Shown: in pieces, positions 1 to 9,844 of the stretch
How positions within the stretch are numbered: position 1 is the first letter of the stretch
How the letters are laid out: each line of letters starts with the position of its first letter
Assembly (NCBI GenBank): GCA_022036555.1
Contig: CM039130.1
Location: forward strand, 1,932,897-1,996,896
Direction of reading: 5' to 3'
DNA from: Microstegium vimineum
Lineage: Eukaryota; Streptophyta; Magnoliopsida; Poales; Poaceae
Length of the DNA: 64,000 nucleotides
The notes under the pieces: generated by a model
The model's database searches: none
Seen by the model: the letters and a program-made list of their open reading frames with translations, nothing else
Told to the model about the DNA's origin: nothing
Program-made: the position numbers and the translations under genes

Positions 1-793
1 ATAACACCGACAGGAGAATTTCCTAATACCTCGTTGTTGCAGCACAGTTGGTGCTGCATCGCAGTATTGTTCACACACGCCACATCATGAGCAAAACAAT
101 CATTAAAATAGCATATTGAAATTGAGTAATGGCATTTTAGCGGGTACCGGGTAGCGCATGTTTGATATATAGATAATGTGGCGAAACCTGTTTTTTTTTT
201 TAATGGTAATTGGGCGAGGCCCATTCGCAATAAAAGCAAATATAACTGATTGGGCCTCCTGGGCCATCCAGATCCAGCTGTGGGTCAAAGGCCCAACGCC
301 TTATGGGCCTAACCAAACAGAGAGTTGGTTCATATTGGCTCTGTTGCTGGTGGTTTTCTGCTGGTGTAAATTGGACAGGAAAGGGTGTGTGCTGCTGCAG
401 CTAGCCCTTTCGAGCTGGTTGATTTTATACACATGTACTTGTAAATACTAGTACGTGTATAGATATAGAATGGTATATTACATTATTGGCATATATATAT
501 CTGGCAACCTGATGTGCTGGTCGATGATCCGGGCGACCAGTTGGGAAATTGGGGAATCGGATCTGGTGATTGAGGAGGCCAGCAGGGACGATCAGACAGG
601 AGATTGCATTGCCACCCATCCATCCATGCACGTGTGGCCACCGCACGCACGCATGACTGTGAGACAGGAGATGCATGACTAGGCCACTACGCATCAACAG
701 GAGATGCTCCATCTTGATCGTAGGAATAAGTAAGATATTCATGCGCGCATAAATTGGAGGTCGCTGGCCATCAGACACGGTTCATTGATGCGA
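1..793. other. Intergenic stretch with a GGGCC motif cluster
   Basis: No convincing coding region is seen. Between about 213 and 312 there are several TGGGCC / GGGCCT / GGCCCA motifs. In grasses such site II-like elements often lie in promoters of translation and organelle genes. If functional here, they would serve a gene beyond the left edge, because no reading frame follows inside the window. The functional reading is inference. Confidence 0.3.
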
Positions 794-826
794 TATTTTT
801 TATTTTTTATTTTTTATTTTTTATTT

Positions 827-857
<31 letters not shown>

Positions 858-858
858 G
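794..858. repeat. (ATTTTTT)n microsatellite
   Basis: Seven to nine tandem ATTTTTT units sit at the head of a longer AT-rich stretch that runs to about 990. No coding capacity. Confidence 0.85.
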
Positions 859-1305
859 TTTTATTTTTTAGTTTTAAATTATAATTTTAAAATTTCATAT
901 TTAGATTTTTTATTTTCTTTTATTTTAGTTCCAATTTTATTTATTTTTACTTTATTTATCTTAATATTTTAGTTTGTAATATTTCTATCAGATTTGTGCA
1001 TCTTTATATTGGGCTGCTATTATATCATAACAGCAATTTTGAATACTTATCCATGTTATTGTACATATATTGTTTCCGTATATAAAAAAATTAACTCTCT
1101 TTACTGCTTGCAACAAATGCTTAGCAAGAACCAGCGCAACGGAACGTGTCCTCTGTGCTAGTCCTATCATATCGGCGGCAGGATTTTAAGCAAGTTCGGT
1201 GCTGTGGCCAAGCTTTTATTGAGAAATATAACTTTAATTTATCGGTGGAGCTATAAACTATTCCGTAAGACAATTTCTCTTCATTCTTAGAGAGTGAAAT
1301 AACTA

Positions 1306-1537
1306 CTCCTTCCGTTCTAAATTATAGTTCATTTGACTTTTTAATATCAAGTTTGACCACTCGTTTATTTAAAATTTAGTGCAAAATATCACTTCTTTTG
1401 TTATGACTTGCTTATTTAATAAATAGTCTACAAAAATAACTTAAATTTAAGTATGTTTACATAAATTTTTTTAATAAGACGAGTAGTCAAACTTGAGATC
1501 AAAAAGTCAAATAAATTATAATTTAAAACGGAGGAAG
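1306..1537. mobile_element. Stowaway-like MITE (diverged)
   Basis: The left end reads CTCCTTCCGTTC and the right end is its diverged inverted complement (AACGGAGGAAG). Internal halves are also complementary (ATTATAGTTCATTTGAC against GTCAAATAAATTATAAT). A TA lies on the left and CA on the right, so the TA target duplication is partly lost. Size (about 230 bp) and termini fit the non-autonomous Tc1/mariner-derived Stowaway family. Confidence 0.7.
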
Positions 1538-2744
1538 CATATAATATCCTTTCATTGTTTTGTCGTCGTATTTTTTTCTTCTCTGGTTCTCCTCCGCCAC
1601 GTTCAGCACATGAAGCTAATTAAAGCTAGTTTTTTTAGCTTCTCCTCTCTCTCTTCTCGCCTCTCGAAGTGCATAGTCTGGAGATCGATTCACCCATGAA
1701 GCAGAGAGATGGGCGGTGCGCGGTGGCCCGTTTTGGTGCACGAAGCTGAAAACAGCTCTTGTTGCCTTTTAAATCCATACCAAACAGGCTATTAGTTCAA
1801 TTCTGACCCTACTCATCCGTCTTTGTTTGTCAAGAAGAATAATCATGACAAGCATGATGTATAATTAGTATATCACTACTTGAATATATATTCACAATAA
1901 ATTTACTGAGATACAAATATTATTAGTATTTTTTTTATAAAACGAAACACGATTAAAAAAAGTTTAATTTAATCAACGCGCATGCCACAGTAACACTTTA
2001 GGTGTGCGTGGATCTTTGGGTCCGTTCTTGTTGACAGATCGATAAGCAGGATGATGATATGTAGCATATATATGGTGCCCGTCCACGTGGATATGATATG
2101 ATATGATATGATCTCTATTATTCTGCATCGATCAGCGCGAGGAATTAAGCTAAGCAGCAGGCAGCAAAGACAAAGAAGTAAGGAACGGCGCGCGGAGACG
2201 TCGAGACGATGACGCACATCGATACGAGATGTAAGTGGGCTAACCTGCGAATCCATATATGAGTTTAATTTGTGCGGGTTCAAACGGTAACTCACAAAAT
2301 TAAGCTTATATATACGGGTTATGCGGGCTGCCGTTTGCATCCTTAATCGACGTGCATGAACAAATATTGCATGGTGTGTGGTGTGTGTGTTTGCTTATAA
2401 AATAATTATTATATTACTATTACATGAAGTAAATATTTTCTGTAAACTCTTGATCGAGGGGATTTGATTTGACGTGCAATTATGCAGCAGATGAATTGGA
2501 GATGGTATCGTGACAGCACACAGCGCTTTGGATGCGCGCTGGACCAGACCAAGAAGCTAGTAGGCATGGTACCCCTAGATGCTGGAGGCCCAGCAGGACC
2601 GGCCTAATACTCATAGTAGTACTATGTTGTTTGTTTGTGTTTCAGCATCGGTTAGTAACATCACATACAGTACAAAAAAAAGGCAAAAAAAAAAGAGGAA
2701 AATGCACAAAAGGCAAAAAAAATGTGCAAAAAAAGAAAAGAAAA
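1538..2744. other. Intergenic, nothing recognised
   Basis: AT-rich sequence with a short ATATG microsatellite near 2090-2112 and scattered homopolymer tracts. The only open frames are short and have no recognisable product. Confidence 0.5.
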
Positions 2745-2815
2745 TACACCAGCCGGGAATTGAACAAGGGTCTGTACCGTGGCAGGGTACTATTCTACCA
2801 CTAGACCACTAGTGC
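2745..2815 (-). tRNA. trnG-GCC: tRNA-Gly (anticodon GCC), T-arm degraded, possible pseudogene
   Basis: Read on the minus strand this is 71 nt with the plant tRNA-Gly layout: acceptor GCACTAG...CTGGTGT plus discriminator A, D-arm with the A-box TGGTCTAGTGG, and anticodon loop CTGCCAC (GCC). The acceptor pairs with two G-U wobbles. The T-stem is damaged: its 5' side (CCTTG) faces CCCGG, giving two T-C mismatches, and the loop has TTCAATT. A TTTT tract follows directly, as expected for RNA polymerase III termination. The damage lies in the B-box/T-arm, so function is doubtful. It could be a recent tRNA pseudogene. Confidence 0.72.
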
Positions 2816-5800
2816 TTCTTGTGGTGTCCGATTTTCTAACATCCATTGTATTTTAACTTCGGAAAAAATGCAAAACACACTCGCTAAATAATACAGTACT
2901 TGAGTGTCAAGTCAACACAAGGACCATGCAGCTAGAGCGGTATCGTGACTATCATCTGCTAGCCCGCACGGTATTCCCATGCAACCCCAATATATATATC
3001 ACATACATTTTGAGCCTCGACCGGTCCATCCAACCTAACTGTGGCCTTTAATTTCTTCAATGAATTTGTTTCTGACTTCTCTCATGCGTTGTCCGGTCCT
3101 ACAATCTCATCTCACCGCGTTTTCACCGACGTCATCTAGCTAGACGATGTATATATGCATCTCGATCATCAGTTTCAATCTCATCGCACGCCAACCCTAT
3201 ATATATCATATGAAACGGTGTGCGATCTCAATCACATCAGTATACCAAGACCCTAATGCCTCATCGCAATTCTTCCAACATCGCCTCAACGATGCACCCA
3301 CTCTCTTGTCTCTTGCATGAGTACCGCTCTATACCCCTACCCCACTACAATTTTTTCCATCATCGATCATGTCAAGTGATGCCCTCATTCTGTCCTCAGC
3401 CCTTAGAAAAAAAATGTATTATATGCACTAGTATCCTTAGCCTAACCTAGAGAGAGAGCGATGCGCGCGATCGAGAAAGAAAGAGTTAGATAGAGAAGAT
3501 GAAGCCGAACCTAAATTGATCCGAGATTTTCAAATAATCAAATATATGGGAAAGATGAGAAAATACCTAGAACTATGTGTTATCCCTTTCCTTCATGAAA
3601 AGTTGACAAAACCACATTACTGTTATATGTACATAACTAACTACCCACGAGTGAGCCCACGAACATGCATGCATGCAACAACATGAAACAAGATGCCGTC
3701 ATCATCGCCTGTGCTTAATTCGGAATTCGGATGTATCAATTCACTTGTTATATAATAAGTTGCATCAATGACTCGATAGTTAACGCAACATAATCAACTA
3801 CATGCAGTGTTCATTTTTTTTTCTTTTTGAAACAAAATATACATATCTACCTATTATGTTAAAAAGAAGAAGTACCGACGCAATATCCATAATTATTACT
3901 TTTAATAATATAGAGGATTTTAATTTGCAGAAAACCAAGTGTGTGTGTGTGCACTTTGAATTCAAACGAAATGATCTTGTTTCACTTAAAATTATTAACC
4001 AGGGAACCGTGGTCTAGAACGATTCCTAACTGAATTGCGTATCTAATTTATGTAACCTTTGATCATCTAGGACGATTACCGGTTAAAACCAATCCTGGCT
4101 TGCCAAAAAAAAACCTAAATGAAACGAATCCCCGCCCATGTCTAGTTGTTTTCTCGAACCGGTCAGGGGGGATATAATTGTTTTTTGCTCATTTTTCATG
4201 AACCATGCATGCCATCATCTCTCAGATCGAGATTCGAGAGCACAATAATGGATCAGTGGCGTTGTCTGAAAGCTTGTTGCCGTCCTTTCACAAAACGATG
4301 CAGCATGCAGCTACCTACAAACCACATATATATGGGACTGATGACGAAATATACATGTGGTGACAGGGACTAAGGTGAGAGGTACATCAATAATTCACTG
4401 CAGGGTTATGGCGCCCATGCATGCACACCCTACAATCGACGGTGCATGTTGCATGCAACAGTCGGAATAAAATTAAGAGAATTTTTACATGCTTGGTTGG
4501 AACCACGGGTTCCTCCTGTTAATCTCATTTAGAGCCGGTTCCTTCTCCCTAATCATACTTAAGGGTACTTTAGTACTTCTTGTATCGCATAGCTTCTCAG
4601 CTTCTAATCCCTCTCCACGCATGGCTCCAATCAAAAACTGCTGGCCTCCATCACTGCGTCGCCACGACCCCGACGTGAGCTGCTGCCGTTCCTCCTCCTC
4701 CTCCCCCATCACCGTGCCCTTCCCCGCCACGCTGCCGATCCATCGTCTCCTTTCCCCATCGACTGCGTCGTCGTCTCTCCGCCGCCGCGAGCACGCGTGA
4801 GCGGACTTCCCACCGGCCGCGGGCCGCCCTAACCGGAGAAGCCGCATCTCTTTTTAATCGGGAGAATCAGTTCCTAGTTCCTTTTGATTTAGAAAAGCAG
4901 CTGATGCTAAATTATTGTTATAGCCTCCAAATTTAATTATAAAGTAGTTCTAAGCTCACATATTTTTTGGTTCCGGTCCACAACTTAAGTTCCTTTCATC
5001 TGGTTCCTCCTATTTTTAAACCATCGGATCTAACCAAATGGATGGCTCTCATTATTTCCAAGCACTCTAACAAAGCTCTAAAATTAAATATGCACAACCA
5101 ACGTTCAAATTAAAGGGATACATATAACATATGCATGTTTTCATGAGTACATATAATAAAATTTGGATAAAATTCAAGTAGTGTTTACATTGCTACATCA
5201 TATATATTTCGGTGTTTTAGATTTTAAGGTCCCTTGTAAGAATCCTAATGTTTAATGTTCCAGCCATCATCTGATTTTGAGATTGTTGCTCAGATTAAAT
5301 CCAATTTATTTTATATACAAAGGGTTTTATTCTGACGTGCTATTTGTAACAATCTGTTGAGAGACACGTGTGTGGTTTTGAGATTGTCTCTATTTTTAGT
5401 GGAGACATGCATGCTTACATACATTGGTCATCAATAATCTATTGACTACGTCCTAGTCCTATAAAAACCACTCAGATTAGACCGATATATTTTAAGATTG
5501 ACCAAGTCATAATAATCCGAACGAAAGCATACTTTAATTAGCCAAACACACATACACATGCATAGTAACTCACAGAGTCTCGAAATTGTGTGGACAGGCA
5601 CCATATATTGTAGCCTGCACTGTGGTTCTTCTGAACACGAATATGCTGCTATGTACATTTGGTCTGATAGAGGGTGTGTCTACACATGTCGTTCTGGAAA
5701 TTGAAGTAACTATACATGCATGTACTGTATGTATGTATATCTCCAAGAATTGACATTCCAACAATCTACTCATCTGACCCATCCATCATCTCATCACCAC

Positions 5801-5894
5801 CCAATATATAATACTACCATGGATCGATCGATCCCAAAGAAAAGAAAAGAAAAGAAAAAGAAAAAGAAAACCAAAAACAAAAGAAGATGGATCA
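2816..5894. other. Intergenic, no gene recognised
   Basis: About 3.1 kb with only short, unconserved open frames. A small C/T-rich island near 4620-4800 gives overlapping frames on both strands but no domain. The last few hundred bases (about 5700-5894) may include the 3' untranslated region of the minus-strand cation exchanger gene, including the (AAAAG)n stretch near 5838-5870. Nothing else is supported. Confidence 0.5.
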
Positions 5895-7700
5895 TCATGA
5901 GCCGCCAATTGGTGCTCCGAGAGACAGAGATCCAAGCCTTACTCCAAGGAAGGCGAGGTAGATGACGAGCAGCCCGACCCCAAGCACCCTATCAAGCCGC
6001 ATCCCTCTCGCAGGCAGCACAACAAGCGCCCACAGGAGCCCAGCCGCAAGGAATCCGGCCGCCTCGTACCCCGACTTGTCAACCGGGATCACATACGGCG
6101 TCGGGAACCGGGCCGCAGCCGCGATCGTGAGCGACAGGCCCAAACCCACAACCACATTAAACGCCGGGCCCGCATAGCAGCCCGACACGGCGGTCTGAGC
6201 GCCACCAGGCCCACCGTGGATGGCCATGGCCACGTCAGCCACCAGGTCCCCCAGCGAGTTCCCCCACGCCAGCACCGTGGCCCCCAGCACGCTCGCCTTC
6301 ACGCCGGCGATGAGGCCGATCGATACTAACAGCGCCACTAGCTCCCTCGCTAGCATGTACGACCATAGCACCGACATCAGGAACCCGCCTGCGAGCCATG
6401 GGAGCCGCCGCCACCGTCCCGTCGGTGGGGATGAGGTGGATGTGCTGCGGTAGGCGGTTGCGGCCAGGATGGTTCCTGTCACTGCGCCGGAGAGGATCGC
6501 GGCGGGGTTGGACGCCGGGGATGAGATCGCTGCGAGGAGGACGGGCGCGAGGAACGCGGAGGTCACCGCGTAGCGCTTTGACCACCGGTGATCCGCGATG
6601 TCCGGGATCGTGAGACGTCGAGGCAGGTATAGCGGCCATTGGAGCGCGTCGAGGGCGATGCGGGCGAGGCTCCTGCTGGCATCGGCGTCGGCGTGCTTGG
6701 ACGACGACGACGAGATGGGGAGGAGTGGTGGCGGAGGTGCCTCGCCGTTGAGGAGGAGAGGGGCGGCGAGGTCGAGGTCGAGGTCGTCGACGACGGGCTT
6801 CGTCGTCTTGCCGCCGCCGTCGTCGTCATCGGACGGCGTGGAGGCGGCGCAGCAGTGGGAGATCCAGACGAGGAGGACGTAGGCGGCGTAAAGGGAGAGG
6901 AACGACGCGGCGACCCAGACGGTGACGGAGCCGGTGAGGAGCACGGCGAGGAGGTAACAGAGCGCGACGAGGAGGAACCCCACGTCACGGACAAACCCAC
7001 TTCGCTCGATCCGAACCACCACCGCCGGACCTCCTCCACCAACGATGGCGACGACGCCAGCGACGACGGTGGAGACGAAGAGCGCGCCACCAAGGACGCT
7101 ACTAAGTCCGACATCCCCCGCATCTCCATCACCTTCCCCAGAACCGGCAGCGAAGGCGACGACGCTGGAGAGCACGTCGGGCGCGCCGTTCCCGAGCGAG
7201 AGGAGCGTGACGCCCGCGATGGCTGGCGGGAGACGGAGCGCGGTTGAGAGGCCTTCCAGCGACGCGCAGAAGTACACCGACGCCGTGTCGCCCAGGAGGT
7301 AGAAGAGGAGGAGCAGCCAGAGGACCAGTGCGGTGCCGCCGAGGAAGGGAGCCCCGCTGAAGACGCAGTAGAACACGCGCAGGTAGTGCACGTACCCCCT
7401 CGGCGCGCATGGTGGGTGCGATGGCGATTTCAGGTACCGGCAGCGCGATGGTGCGTCTGGGAGCGCCCGGAGCTCCTCCTCGCAGGTCCGTGATGATGAT
7501 GATGATGAGGATGAGTCTGTTGAAGGAGGAGGAGGAGCGGCGGAGGAGATGAAGGTGGCGATGATGGGGTGGGAGTGGTCGTCGCGGAGGACGGCGGAGA
7601 GGAGGAGGAGGAGAAGGAGCGCTAGGAAGGCGAAGCTCGCGATGGTGGCCGCGGCATTGCGTCTGCTGTTGTGGAGATTGCGCAGGGACGCGGACGCCAT
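5895..7700 (-). CDS. CCX: Cation/calcium exchanger (CCX/NCKX-like antiporter)
   Basis: A single-exon gene encoding 601 residues. It is predicted to exchange Ca2+ (with Na+ or K+) across an internal or plasma membrane. A hydrophobic segment at about residues 22-37 looks like a signal anchor, followed by a Ser-rich linker and a Cys-containing region. Two clusters of transmembrane helices flank a cytosolic acidic/proline loop (about 330-390). Each cluster carries the family's alpha-repeat signature: GNGAPD at 170-175 and GNSLGD at 480-485, whose acidic residues coordinate the cation. The ATG at 7700 is chosen because its context is good (CCCATGG) and the frame upstream opens only with a TTG. Length and lack of introns match plant CCX proteins. 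A GA/CT-repeat near 7893-7910 lies in the presumed leader. Confidence 0.9.
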   Translation of the reverse strand: MASASLRNLHNSRRNAAATIASFAFLALLLLLLLSAVLRDDHSHPIIATFISSAAPPPPSTDSSSSSSSSRTCEEELRALPDAPSRCRYLKSPSHPPCAPRGYVHYLRVFYCVFSGAPFLGGTALVLWLLLLFYLLGDTASVYFCASLEGLSTALRLPPAIAGVTLLSLGNGAPDVLSSVVAFAAGSGEGDGDAGDVGLSSVLGGALFVSTVVAGVVAIVGGGGPAVVVRIERSGFVRDVGFLLVALCYLLAVLLTGSVTVWVAASFLSLYAAYVLLVWISHCCAASTPSDDDDGGGKTTKPVVDDLDLDLAAPLLLNGEAPPPPLLPISSSSSKHADADASRSLARIALDALQWPLYLPRRLTIPDIADHRWSKRYAVTSAFLAPVLLAAISSPASNPAAILSGAVTGTILAATAYRSTSTSSPPTGRWRRLPWLAGGFLMSVLWSYMLARELVALLVSIGLIAGVKASVLGATVLAWGNSLGDLVADVAMAIHGGPGGAQTAVSGCYAGPAFNVVVGLGLSLTIAAAARFPTPYVIPVDKSGYEAAGFLAAGLLWALVVLPARGMRLDRVLGVGLLVIYLAFLGVRLGSLSLGAPIGGS

Positions 7701-7924
7701 GGGAGGGAGGTGGGCAGTGAGTGAGTACGATGAGGAGGTGTGGTAGCTATGATGATGATGGCATCGGTGATGGATGGATTGGGATTTGGAAGCAAATGTC
7801 TGCAACGACCTGCTGGTCCCTCCCTGCTCGGCTCTGCTATGCTCTGGCGCGTCGTCTTCTTCTTCTTGGCCGGCCGGTCGGTGTGGGTTCAGATAGAGAG
7901 AGAGAGAGGAGTGAGTTTTGCTTC

Positions 7925-8085
7925 GTGCTCGTGATCTCCAGAGTTCGTGTGGAATTTGGCAGGAAAAAATGGGGTGGGGTGATAGGGTGGAGATCGGAGA
8001 AGGACAAGTGGCAGCTCACGAGGTCCCCTGCTTGGAGTTGGAGGATTGCAGGCAGGCAGCTGAATGAATCTCAGCTAGCTGAGGG
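7925..8085. repeat. Segment A1: upstream region of CCX, duplicated at 10704-10825
   Basis: This stretch shares ordered blocks (GTGCTCGT, GTGGAATTTGG, GTGGCAGCTCA-GAGGTC, GCTGAAT) with 10704-10825 in the same orientation. It lies about 225 bp upstream of the CCX start codon, so a diverged copy of the gene's leader/promoter appears to sit 2.8 kb away. Judged by eye. Confidence 0.5.
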
Positions 8086-8529
8086 TCTCCTGAACTGATT
8101 TGATCTCTCGCGTCTCCTGTAACCTCCTCGCTCCATCATTCGTTGCCATCATCCATCCCTGATCTCATTCCAATTTGTTTATTTCTGCTAATCCGTATCC
8201 GTGCAAGGTGATGGCTTGTTTATTGTGTGGCGCGTCAACTGACCACGTGTTTGTTCCTAGAGCTCCCTCCTCCTTATTCTCCTTCTCCTTCTTTTCCTTC
8301 TGCTGCAAAGTTTTGTAGGTGAGTCACATTCAGTCGGACAGCAGGCAGAGAGAGAGAGAGATAAAAATGGTTAACGCTTTCGTTCGGCCTTTCGGGACCA
8401 TTGGTGGCATGGTCCATGGGATCCAACGCCACCTTCAACTGGACGGCAATCGGCAGACGACGACAAGCATCGGCCATGGAGATGGAAGAAGAGGAGCACT
8501 CCTCCAACCCCTCACTTGCTGGGAGGCGG
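8086..8529. other. Putative CCX upstream region, nothing else recognised
   Basis: A C/T-rich stretch near 8270-8310 and a short GA repeat at 8348-8360. No gene is supported. Confidence 0.4.
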
Positions 8530-8783
8530 GGATTTGAGCGGTTCAGACGTTCAGGCCGGTGCGGCGGCAGCGGCAAGCAATCGCCTGAAAGCTCAGTCGT
8601 CTCTAGGCTCTGAAGGAACCTCTCAGATGCAAAGGCAGATGGAGCTCCGTTTTATCTTGCAGCAGCAGCAGCAGTAGATGAGACGTATGTAACTCGACCA
8701 TGCATTAGCATTGGATCTATTTGCAGCAGCTGTGGATTCATGGTCTCCATCACCGGCACTCGATGTGTACATACGACAAGCAT
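8530..8783. repeat. Segment B1 of a dispersed direct duplication
   Basis: Closely resembles 9612-9844 in the same orientation. Shared blocks in order are TTTGAGCGGT, CCTGAAAGCTCAGTC, ATGAGACGTA, GTAACTCGA, GGATCTATTTGCAGC, GGTCTCCATCAC and ACATACGAC. B1 carries an expanded CAG run (about 8659-8676). No coding frame is conserved between the copies. Confidence 0.8.
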
Positions 8784-9260
8784 AGTGAATAGTGATAACC
8801 AGATTTGAACTCCTACTTCAATATAATTTGTATCAGGAGAATTCAAGCTCCTATAAACCATTGGTCAAGTTCATTTGAATCGCACTTTTGGTCAGGCCTT
8901 AGAAAGGCAAAAGGCATTTCCTTTATCTCTCTGTTTTTAACATTCTCAAATCTCAACAGTAGTCAAACTGTTTTTTTGAGGATAATGATATGTTTTTATT
9001 CCGCACCCCTTAACATTTCTTTCATAAGAGCTCTAGTGGGAAAAAAGCTACTTAAATGAAAAGAATTAGTGGCTGATTGTGCAGTTGATGATCAATAAGA
9101 TTCCGTTAAGTGGAGCCTTACAAGACAAAAGACCTTTCATAGTGCAATCATCAATGTATAAACACTTAACTAATCATCATTCCTTTAAACAGGTCGTTAT
9201 GGAAGCTAAAATTATCAGTTTAAAATCAAGATATTCATATGGTTTATGATAAAAGGACTA

Positions 9261-9521
9261 CTTCCTCTATAAAATAGAAGTCATTCTCACTTCCGAGAAG
9301 TCAGCATTATTTTTAAACTTTGATCAATTATATATATAAAAATAATGATATTTATAATACATAATTAGTATCATTAGATTAGATAGATCGTTGAGTGTAC
9401 TTTTATAATAAATTTATTTGGAGATATAAATATTACACGTATTTTCTATAAATTTAGCTAAAATTAAGAAAGTTTGACTTACACATATCTCATAGCGTCA
9501 TCTATTTTAGGACGGAGAAAG
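9261..9521. mobile_element. Stowaway-like MITE (diverged)
   Basis: Flanked by TA on both sides (9259-9260 and 9522-9523). The left terminus CTTCCTCTATAAAATAG pairs with the right terminus CTATTTTAGGACGGAGAAAG as an imperfect inverted repeat. About 260 bp, AT-rich and non-coding. Confidence 0.65.
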
Positions 9522-9611
9522 TACTTTTAAACCAAGACAACTTACTAAAACGAAACTGAAAACGAGACGACATATGTTGCTTTTGTGACAATAAGGAAAC
9601 TGTCGTGCTGT

Positions 9612-9844
9612 GGAATTTGAGCGGTCCAGACATTGAGGCAGGTGCAGCAAGCAAGCAAGCACCTGAAAGCTCAGTCTAGGCTTTGAACCTCTCAGAGTCA
9701 GAGGAAGAGGAATATCAGGCTCCATCCATCTTGCAGGAACAGTGGATGAGACGTACGTAACTCGATCATGCATTGGATCTATTTGCAGCTGTGGATGGTC
9801 TCCATCACTAGCACTCCATGTGTAAAGGTACATACGACGAGCAT
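9612..9844. repeat. Segment B2 of a dispersed direct duplication
   Basis: Second copy of segment B1 (8530-8783), about 1.08 kb downstream and in the same orientation. The copies differ by small indels and substitutions. Confidence 0.8.

Noticed and set aside
6235..7410. Several open frames overlapping the CCX coding region
   Set aside because: Arg/Ser/Pro-rich shadows of a GC-rich exon.
7701..7805. N-terminal extension of CCX
   Set aside because: It would require a TTG start. The His/Ser-rich translation looks like untranslated leader.
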